In this document: in pieces, positions 6,055-11,043 of the stretch
Layout: each line of letters opens with the position of its first letter
Position numbering within the stretch: the stretch's first letter is position 1
Assembly (NCBI GenBank): GCA_937958735.1
Contig: CALGNG010000296.1
Coordinates: forward strand, 1-11,043
Length of the DNA: 11,043 bases
From: an uncultured Aquimarina sp.
GTDB taxonomy: Bacteria; Bacteroidota; Bacteroidia; Flavobacteriales; Flavobacteriaceae
Reading direction: 5' to 3'
Translations under genes and position numbers: made by a program
The notes under the pieces: model-generated
The model's database searches: none
What the model was told of the DNA's origin: nothing
Seen by the model: the letters and a program-made list of their open reading frames with translations, nothing else

Positions 6055-7023
6055 TTAACAACACCCTCCACCATCGTAATGGTAAGTAGATTCGCTAAAG
6101 TAAATGTCGTCTCTATCTAGATCCTTTAAAGCTTTTGCGGTCTTGTCGCAAATAGCCAAAGGTTGGTTTTTTAATAGGATATGTCCTTTTTTATCATCAA
6201 AATAATCTTGGTCTCCATAATAGATGGCTGCTTTACCTGTAAAAATGCATGGACCATCTTCTGGCATAGGATCTTTAATAGCGGCTACTTCGATAGACTC
6301 TATGTAAATTAACTCGTCTGTTGGGTAATTTTTAGGATCTAAAATACGGTAAGGCTTACGGGCTCTTATTTCTATAGTTCCAAAACCTACATCGGTTAAA
6401 GCCTTTACATACTCTGCAATAGGTAAACTACCACTTAAGCATAGGGCACGTAAGCGGGCATCGTTACGTAAGGTGTCATTCATAGGTTGCTCGCAAGTAG
6501 GGTCGCTCATAACCAAACGGCCATGAGGTTTTAAAACACGGTACATCTCTTCAATAGCGCGTTTTAAATCTTCGGCCTTAAAAATATTAAATAAACAATT
6601 TTGTGCAGCCACATCTATAGAGTCGTCCTCTACAGGTAAGTTTAGTGCGTCTCCTTTTTTAAGATCTACAAAATCGCTTTTAAACCAATCATTTTGCGCC
6701 TCGGCCTCAATAAAGTTTACGCGAGAAGCCTCTAGCATTTCGTCTACTACATCTACACCTACAACACCTCCTTTTTGACGGTTAAAGTAAGCAAATTGTA
6801 GTAGCTCCATACCGCCACCTACACCTACATAAAGCATTTTAGGATTATTAGATAAATCACGTGCGTGTACGGTACTACCGCAGCCATAATTCATTTCCTG
6901 CATAATTTTAGGGATTTTTAATCCCGGAAGCTCCCAAATAGGGTTAGTAGTACAACATAGTCCCACATCAGGGGTTAATGCCGCTTCTTTATATACGTCG
7001 TGTGTGGTGTCTAAATAACTCAT
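6055..7023 (-). CDS. arsM: Arsenite methyltransferase ArsM of the arsenosugar pathway
   Basis: A 322-residue SAM-dependent enzyme that methylates As(III), giving the dimethylarsenical from which arsenosugars are built. The class I SAM fold shows YVGVGGGMELL (65-75), VVGVDVVDEML (87-97), GDALNLPVEDDSIDVAAQN (124-142) and MYRVLKPHGRLVMSDP (160-175). The four cysteines used for As(III) binding and disulfide relay in characterised ArsM proteins can be matched: Cys23/24 in CCT, Cys48 in YGCGS, Cys143 in QNCLFN and Cys195 in CLSGSLP. A C-terminal extension ends in GGGCC, an extra vicinal thiol pair that could bind arsenic. It is the last gene of the operon, 23 bases after the phosphorylase, with the palindromic terminator behind it. 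The neighbours, especially ArsS, place it in arsenosugar synthesis rather than simple volatilisation. Confidence 0.93.
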   Translation of the reverse strand: MSYLDTTHDVYKEAALTPDVGLCCTTNPIWELPGLKIPKIMQEMNYGCGSTVHARDLSNNPKMLYVGVGGGMELLQFAYFNRQKGGVVGVDVVDEMLEASRVNFIEAEAQNDWFKSDFVDLKKGDALNLPVEDDSIDVAAQNCLFNIFKAEDLKRAIEEMYRVLKPHGRLVMSDPTCEQPMNDTLRNDARLRALCLSGSLPIAEYVKALTDVGFGTIEIRARKPYRILDPKNYPTDELIYIESIEVAAIKDPMPEDGPCIFTGKAAIYYGDQDYFDDKKGHILLKNQPLAICDKTAKALKDLDRDDIYFSESTYHYDGGGCC

Positions 7024-7046
7024 TTTTTATTATTAGGGGGCAACAA

Positions 7047-7859
7047 TTATAATGTTGCAATTAAATTTTTAAATAAAGTAATCATCTTAGGTTCTGCCAT
7101 ATTAGCCATAGCAATAATTTCGGAAATATCTACAGCAGCTAAATTATCGGGATCACACTCGTCGGTGAGTACCGATACGGCTGCTACTTTTAATTTTAAA
7201 TGATTACCAACAATAACTTCTGGCACCGTACTCATCCCTACAGCATCTGCTCCTATTATTTTTAAATAACGATATTCTGCTCTAGTTTCTAACTGTGGCC
7301 CCACTACAGAGGCGTATACGCCTTCGTGTAATTGGATATCTTTAGAATTAGCTATTGCTTTAATTTTGTTGTTTAGCTCTAAGTTGTAAGGGGCGCTCAT
7401 ATCTACAAAACGTTCTCCAAACTGTTCTACACCTTTAAAAGCTAAAGGCGACCCTCCTTGTAGGTTAATATGATCGTCTATTAGCATTAACTCTCCTTTT
7501 TTAAAGTTTAAGTTAATTGCCCCAGATGCGTTGGAAACTAATAAGTATTCAATTCCTAAAGCATGCATTATGCGTACAGGAAAAGTAACATCTTGTAAGG
7601 TGTAGCCTTCGTATAAGTGAAAACGCCCTTGCATAACAATTACTTTTTTACCTTCAATCTCACCATAAATTAACTTTCCTTTATGAAACTCTACTGTTGC
7701 TGTAGGGAAATTGGGGATATGGTTATAGCTTACCTCTATAGGGTTCTCTATTTCGTTAACCAATTTTCCTAATCCTGTACCCAGTATAATTCCTATTTCA
7801 GGTTTGTCAAAACCTTTGTTTACAAGGTATTCTGTAGTTTCGTTAATAAATTGTATCAT
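7047..7859 (-). CDS. Purine nucleoside phosphorylase (PNP/MTAP family), arsenosugar-associated
   Basis: A 270-residue trimeric-type phosphorylase that splits a purine nucleoside with phosphate into base and ribose 1-phosphate. Visible sites are GTGLG (27-31) and GRFHLYEGY (78-86, His81) for phosphate, SNASGAIN (109-116), GPQLETRAEYR (187-197, Glu195 for the base) and GADAVGMSTVPEV (203-215). The position of human PNP Asn243, which sets 6-oxopurine preference, is Asp233 (VLTDECDPD); MTA phosphorylase also has Asp there. The place of PNP His257, which contacts the 5'-OH, appears to be Ile245, comparable to Val233 of human MTAP. This suggests 5'-modified adenosines as substrates, fitting removal of adenine from the ArsS product. 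General purine salvage remains possible, since similar residues occur in other Bacteroidota PNPs I recall. Its ATG overlaps the previous stop by one base. Confidence 0.9.
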   Translation of the reverse strand: MIQFINETTEYLVNKGFDKPEIGIILGTGLGKLVNEIENPIEVSYNHIPNFPTATVEFHKGKLIYGEIEGKKVIVMQGRFHLYEGYTLQDVTFPVRIMHALGIEYLLVSNASGAINLNFKKGELMLIDDHINLQGGSPLAFKGVEQFGERFVDMSAPYNLELNNKIKAIANSKDIQLHEGVYASVVGPQLETRAEYRYLKIIGADAVGMSTVPEVIVGNHLKLKVAAVSVLTDECDPDNLAAVDISEIIAMANMAEPKMITLFKNLIATL

Positions 7860-8485
7860 TACTTTGTGTTTACTTTTTTTAGAAACGGTTGGAATACATC
7901 AATAGACTTGATATCGCTAAGGTAGTCTACATCATTTCGTGCTTCTAAAGTTTCAAAAGTGTAATTTCTTAAGTTAATTAAAGAGTCGTTTAACACGGTA
8001 TTGGTGCCCCAATCTTTATGGATAAATAACTCTGGGATTAGGAAGCTTAAACCTAGTAAATAAAAACCACCGTCGGTAGCAGGGCCTATTACAGCTTGGT
8101 TATTTTGTAATAATTTAAAAGCATTATCTAAATCTTTAGTGCTAAGATCATGCAAGTCACTTCCAATAACAATAATATTGGAGTAGCCATCTTTAAAACC
8201 TTGTTCAAAGGCATGTAGCATACGAGTTCCCAAATCGTCGCTCTGTACTTGTTCGTACTTTGTATAAATGCTATTGTCCCAAATATCGTGGGCAGTTACA
8301 TTTTCTGAATACCAAACTTGTTTATCTACGTTAAGACTTTGGGTAACTTTTTTGGTGTGATTTAGTAGAAACTTATAAATATCTAGAGCCGTCTCGTTAC
8401 CCACATCTGTTGCAAGACGCGATTTTACCTTTCCCAGTTCTGGGTTGCGTGTAAAGATTAGTAATAAGTTTTTAGATTCTAACAT
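7859..8485 (-). CDS. TIGR04282-type GT-A fold transferase, arsenosugar-associated (DUF2064)
   Basis: A 208-residue protein of the family annotated as arsenosugar biosynthesis glycosyltransferase (formerly rSAM/selenodomain-associated transferase 1). The N-terminal LLIFTRNPELGKVKSRLA (8-25) is a nucleotide-binding loop like that of MobA/CofC-type nucleotidyltransferases. IVIGSDLHDL (105-114) gives the metal-binding Asp110, and IGPATDGGFYLLGL (133-146) is the signature sugar/nucleotide pocket. No membrane segment or signal is present, so it is cytoplasmic. It starts three bases after arsS and its stop overlaps the phosphorylase ATG by one base. The family has no proven reaction that I know of. 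It may add the sugar aglycone, or activate an arsenoribose 1-phosphate with an NTP before another enzyme transfers it. Confidence 0.88.
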   Translation of the reverse strand: MLESKNLLLIFTRNPELGKVKSRLATDVGNETALDIYKFLLNHTKKVTQSLNVDKQVWYSENVTAHDIWDNSIYTKYEQVQSDDLGTRMLHAFEQGFKDGYSNIIVIGSDLHDLSTKDLDNAFKLLQNNQAVIGPATDGGFYLLGLSFLIPELFIHKDWGTNTVLNDSLINLRNYTFETLEARNDVDYLSDIKSIDVFQPFLKKVNTK

Positions 8486-8488
8486 AAA

Positions 8489-9544
8489 TTAAGCTACAGT
8501 TCCTTGGCAACTACTTCCTGCTCCAGCAGTACAGCCATAACAATGTTGGGATATTACAATATTGCGATCGTTTAAAATTTCCTCATTATAATCACGTATA
8601 TGTTTCACTTTTGAAGCTACACCCAATCCTAGCATTTGGTTAAAGTCGCAATCGTACAGGTAACCATCCCAGCTAATAGAAATGGTATTGGTACACATTA
8701 CATTTTGTACTGCCATTGGGTTGTAAGCTTCTACTAAGCTATACATGTAATCCTCGTAATTTTCCGAAGCAATTAAATAGTCCAGAAAACGAGAAACAGG
8801 TAGGTTGGTAATCGCAAAAAGATTATGGAATTGGATATTAAAATCCTCCAACAAAGCTTTTTTGAAGTCTTTTTGCATAGATACTTGGTCGCCAGGTAAA
8901 AAAGCTCCAGATGGGTTGTATACCAAGTCCAAGCGTAAGTCGCTATTTGGCATTCCATATCCGCGGTCGTTAAGCTCTTGTAGTGCTTTTATAGACATAT
9001 CAAAAACCCCTACACCACGTTGTTTATCTGTTTTTCCTCTAGTCCAGTGTGGCATAGACGATACCACGTGTATATTGTGTTTCTTAAAGAAATCGGGTAA
9101 ATCGTAATATTTTGGATTAGCACGGATTATAGTAAGATTGGATCTTACTATAAAATCTTTAACACCTGCTTTGGAGGCTTCCTCAACAAACCATCTAAAA
9201 TTAGGGTTCATTTCTGGTGCACCACCTGTTAGGTCTAAAGTGTGTGCTCCTGTATTGCGTATCACATCTAAGCACTGTTGCATGGTCTCGCGAGTCATAA
9301 TTTCTTTACGATCGGGGCCTGCATCTACATGGCAATGTTCGCATACTTGGTTGCACATATAACCTACATTAATTTGTAGGATTTCTAATTTTTTAGGCTT
9401 AAAATTAAGGTGACCTATTTCACTAATTTTATCTTTAAAAGTAGGTAGTTCTCCATTGACAAAAGCGCCACCATTTAAAATTTCCAACTGCCTTTTGGCA
9501 TTCGCCAATTCATTCTCTCTTTTTAAAAGGGATTTTGTTGCCAT
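8489..9544 (-). CDS. arsS: Arsenosugar biosynthesis radical SAM protein ArsS
   Basis: A 351-residue radical SAM enzyme. ArsS is the defining enzyme of arsenosugar synthesis: it joins the 5'-deoxyadenosyl group of SAM to dimethylarsenite, so SAM is a substrate rather than only an initiator. The [4Fe-4S] site is CNQVCEHCHVDAGP, with Cys64, Cys68 and Cys71, followed by the SAM-binding LDLTGGAPEMNP (103-114) and the VRSNLT strand (133-138). The C-terminal half is the family's Cys-rich domain, with VMCTNT (Cys284), YDCDFNQMLG (Cys299) and a final HCYGCTAGAGSSCQG (Cys335, Cys338, Cys346), probably holding a second cluster or binding arsenic. Some relatives are selenoproteins; here the gene ends with GTA GCT TAA and has no in-frame TGA, so this is an all-cysteine form. 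It is separated from the upstream thiol protein gene by 70 bases and from the transferase gene by three. Confidence 0.93.
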   Translation of the reverse strand: MATKSLLKRENELANAKRQLEILNGGAFVNGELPTFKDKISEIGHLNFKPKKLEILQINVGYMCNQVCEHCHVDAGPDRKEIMTRETMQQCLDVIRNTGAHTLDLTGGAPEMNPNFRWFVEEASKAGVKDFIVRSNLTIIRANPKYYDLPDFFKKHNIHVVSSMPHWTRGKTDKQRGVGVFDMSIKALQELNDRGYGMPNSDLRLDLVYNPSGAFLPGDQVSMQKDFKKALLEDFNIQFHNLFAITNLPVSRFLDYLIASENYEDYMYSLVEAYNPMAVQNVMCTNTISISWDGYLYDCDFNQMLGLGVASKVKHIRDYNEEILNDRNIVISQHCYGCTAGAGSSCQGTVA

Positions 9545-9594
9545 AAATCTAATTAATAGACGAATTAAAAGTTACGAAATAGTACTTATTTGTA

Positions 9595-9606
9595 GATTTT
9601 AAAATC
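9595..9606. repeat. 12-bp palindrome upstream of arsS
   Basis: GATTTTAAAATC is a perfect palindrome in the 70-base gap between the thiol protein gene and arsS. No T-run follows it in the direction of transcription, so it is not a terminator. It could be an operator for an internal arsS promoter, but such AT palindromes also arise by chance in this base composition. Confidence 0.25.
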
Positions 9607-9614
9607 GTATTTAT

Positions 9615-9947
9615 TTACATTGAAAGTTTCTTGTACTTATTCATCATTTGCACTCCGTGCACTAAAGTGGCTCCTGCCTCAATAGCAGCACCAGCATGCA
9701 CAGCTTCCATCATTTCCTCTTTAGTAATACCGCGTTGCAAGCCATCTTTAGTATAAGAATCTATACAATAAGGGCATTTAACTACATGGGATACAGCAAG
9801 GGCTATTAGCGATTTTTCACGTGCAGATAAAGCACCTTCTTTAAATACACTGCCGTAATAGTCGAAAAATTTAGTACCTAATTCTTCGTTCCATTCACTA
9901 ATTTTACCAAATTTTTTTAAATCGTCTGGGTCGTAATAATTGCTCAA
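9615..9947 (-). CDS. Arsenosugar-associated peroxidase-like (AhpD/carboxymuconolactone decarboxylase fold) protein, TTG start
   Basis: A 110-residue all-helical protein of the AhpD/CMD family, first gene of the arsenosugar operon. I start it at the TTG at 9947, giving SNYYDPDDLKKFG, the N-terminus I know for this subfamily. An ATG at 10004 would add 19 hydrophobic residues unlike the family and would lie upstream of the likely -7 box. The conserved core is GALSAREKSLIALAVSHVV (38-56), then KCPYCIDSYTKDGL with the redox pair Cys58 and Cys61, and a C-terminal VHAGAAIEAGATLVHG (83-98). Classical AhpD has a His four residues after the second Cys; here that place is Tyr65, so ordinary peroxide reduction is doubtful. 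A thiol-based role such as reducing or holding arsenic intermediates is my inference. Confidence 0.85.
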   Translation of the reverse strand: MSNYYDPDDLKKFGKISEWNEELGTKFFDYYGSVFKEGALSAREKSLIALAVSHVVKCPYCIDSYTKDGLQRGITKEEMMEAVHAGAAIEAGATLVHGVQMMNKYKKLSM

Positions 9948-9973
9948 GGTAATAAGTTTTAATATTAATCGTA

Positions 9974-10004
9974 CTAAAGTAAAGTAACTTACATATATCC
10001 ACAA
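9974..10004 (-). promoter_or_regulatory. Candidate promoter of the arsenosugar operon
   Basis: On the minus strand a TTG (10002-10004) is followed after 20 bases by TACTTTAG (9974-9981), one mismatch from TAnnTTTG at the last position. The -7 candidate lies 26 bases before the TTG start codon at 9947. The match is imperfect, but it is the best one in the 111-base gap upstream of the operon. Confidence 0.35.
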
Positions 10005-10013
10005 TTTAATTGT
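10001..10013. promoter_or_regulatory. Perfect dyad over the -33 region, possible operator
   Basis: ACAATT, one T, then AATTGT (10001-10013) is a perfect 6-1-6 dyad overlapping the -33 candidate of the arsenosugar operon promoter. That position would suit a repressor site. No regulator gene is linked, and the sequence is AT-only apart from one C and one G, so chance is possible. Confidence 0.3.
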
Positions 10014-10023
10014 AGATAAGAAA

Positions 10024-10066
10024 TCCTTAAAAAAGAATAAAACTAGCTTTTAAATAAGTTAGTTTT
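10024..10066 (-). terminator. Terminator of trhO
   Basis: Bases 10056-10066 and 10039-10049 form an 11-bp stem with one mismatch and a 6-nt loop (10050-10055). On the minus strand the stem ends in TTTT and continues into a T-rich tail (TTTATTCTTTTTT). The stem includes the trhO stop codon. It would insulate trhO from the arsenosugar operon. Confidence 0.5.
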
Positions 10067-11043
10067 TAAATTTTAAAACTTCCGATCGTCCTTTTTTAAA
10101 TATTTTGTTGCTATTTCCTTTGCCTTTTCTAAGCTCTTTTTGCTCCTCAAAAGGCAAAGCATTAACCTCTTTACAGGCATCAGAACAGCAATTTTCCATA
10201 ACTGTTTTGCATTCCTCACATTGTATAAACAAAAGATGGCAGGCTTCGTTAGCACAATTTTCGTGTGTATCGCAAGCTTTGCCACATTGATGACAGTTAG
10301 AGACAATTTCGTCGGAAATACGCTCTCCACGGCGGTGATCAAAAACAAAGTTTTTGCCTTTAAATTTATTCTCTAAACCTTCAGCATTAATTTGTTTTGC
10401 ATATTCTATAATACCGCCTTCTAATTGGTATACCTGCTTAAAACCTTTGTGTTTGTAGTAAGCGCTCGCTTTTTCACAACGGATACCTCCAGTACAGTAC
10501 ATTACTAATTTTTTGTCCTCTTTATGGTCTTTTAGATCGGCTTCTATAATATCTAAAGAATCTCTAAAAGTATCCACATCTGGAGTAATGGCATTTTTAA
10601 AATGTCCAATTTCGCTTTCGTAATGGTTTCGCATATCTACCAATACCGTATCTGGATCCTCTATAAGCTCGTTAAAAGTTTTAGCATCCACATGGATTCC
10701 TTTATTTGTAACGTCAAAAGTATTGTCGTCCAATCCATCGGCTACAATTTTTTTGCGAACCTTAACCTTAAGCTTCAAAAAAGACATGTTATCCTGTTCT
10801 CTAGCTACGTTTAGGCGTATGTCCTTTAAGAAAGAAACACTATCTAAATGCGTTTTAAAAGCATTAAAGTTGGGAGCTGGTACAGAAAGCTGAGCATTGA
10901 TCCCTTCGGTAGCTACATAAATACGGCCTAGTACTTCTAGGTTATTCCAAGTTAAAAATAGGTGATCGCGTAAAATCTGAGGATTACCAATATTAGCATA
11001 CTGGTAAAATGAAATGGTAATGCGTTCGGTGCCTGCTTCTTCT
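10059..11043 (-). CDS. trhO: tRNA uridine(34) hydroxylase TrhO, rhodanese family (N-terminus outside the window)
   Basis: The last 327 residues of TrhO (formerly YceA), which hydroxylates U34 of certain tRNAs, the first step towards 5-methoxyuridine or carboxymethoxyuridine. The frame is open from the window edge. The Met at 10787 is internal, because the upstream residues (RITISFYQYANI, GRIYVATEGINAQLSVP) are the family's N-terminal ferredoxin-like domain. The rhodanese domain follows, with VDMRNHYESEIGHF and the active-site loop YCTGGIRCEKA (catalytic Cys at visible residue 183). The C-terminus is the Cys-rich domain found in the longer TrhO forms (CHQCGKACDTHENCANEACH, then CEECK and CCSDAC), probably a zinc site. 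About 20 residues are missing. It lies upstream of the arsenosugar operon on the same strand but has its own terminator, so it is probably a separate unit. Confidence 0.95.
   Translation of the reverse strand, partial: EEAGTERITISFYQYANIGNPQILRDHLFLTWNNLEVLGRIYVATEGINAQLSVPAPNFNAFKTHLDSVSFLKDIRLNVAREQDNMSFLKLKVKVRKKIVADGLDDNTFDVTNKGIHVDAKTFNELIEDPDTVLVDMRNHYESEIGHFKNAITPDVDTFRDSLDIIEADLKDHKEDKKLVMYCTGGIRCEKASAYYKHKGFKQVYQLEGGIIEYAKQINAEGLENKFKGKNFVFDHRRGERISDEIVSNCHQCGKACDTHENCANEACHLLFIQCEECKTVMENCCSDACKEVNALPFEEQKELRKGKGNSNKIFKKGRSEVLKFKN

Noticed and set aside
8489..8500. Selenocysteine read-through at the end of arsS
   Set aside because: The stop codon is TAA, not TGA, and no in-frame TGA occurs in the gene.
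10059..10787. Short 242-residue rhodanese protein starting at the ATG at 10787
   Set aside because: The frame stays open to the window edge and the upstream residues are the N-terminal domain of TrhO, so the ATG is internal.
1..11043. tRNA or rRNA genes, CRISPR arrays, insertion sequences, attachment sites
   Set aside because: No tRNA cloverleaf, tandem spaced repeats, transposase-like protein or flanking direct repeats could be seen on either strand; no gap longer than about 140 bases lacks a gene.

Overview
The window looks like chromosomal DNA of a marine-type Flavobacteriia/Bacteroidota bacterium. The DNA is AT-rich, and candidate promoters carry the TAnnTTTG -7 element instead of a sigma70 -10 box. 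Start sites lack clear Shine-Dalgarno sequences, several genes appear to start at GTG or TTG, and two lipoproteins have Bacteroidota-style lipoboxes. The proteins (TrmB, TrhO, GreA, PNP) have the sequence style I know from this phylum. I see no tRNA, rRNA, CRISPR, insertion sequence or other sign of recent transfer.

Left part (1-3207, + strand): the DNA-binding end of an OmpR/PhoB-type response regulator; a strong terminator hairpin; a membrane histidine kinase with almost no periplasmic part; then a tight three-gene run of trmB (tRNA m7G46 methyltransferase), a LysE-family exporter and an alkyltransferase-like DNA-damage-recognition protein whose reactive cysteine is alanine.

Middle (3208-6032): a minus-strand lipoprotein that resembles a Rieske fold with degraded cluster ligands, divergent from a greA-HIT gene pair. 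The greA leader contains a terminator-like hairpin between its likely promoter and the start codon. A lipoprotein glycerophosphodiester phosphodiesterase follows, and a 48-bp perfect palindrome closes the region as a two-way terminator.

Right part (6033-10004, - strand): the main point of interest, a five-gene arsenosugar biosynthesis operon. In transcription order it holds an AhpD/CMD-like thiol protein, the radical SAM enzyme ArsS, a TIGR04282-type GT-A fold transferase, a purine nucleoside phosphorylase and the arsenite methyltransferase ArsM. A coherent route can be read from it. ArsM makes dimethylarsenite, and ArsS adds the 5'-deoxyadenosyl group of SAM. The phosphorylase could remove adenine, leaving an arsenic-bearing ribose 1-phosphate, and the GT-A protein could activate or transfer this sugar. 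The ArsM and ArsS steps rest on known family biochemistry; the later steps are inference. No arsenite efflux pump, arsenate reductase or ArsR is visible, so this is a biosynthetic rather than a classical resistance cluster.

The right edge (10059-11043, - strand) is most of trhO, the tRNA U34 hydroxylase, cut off at its N-terminus by the window boundary.
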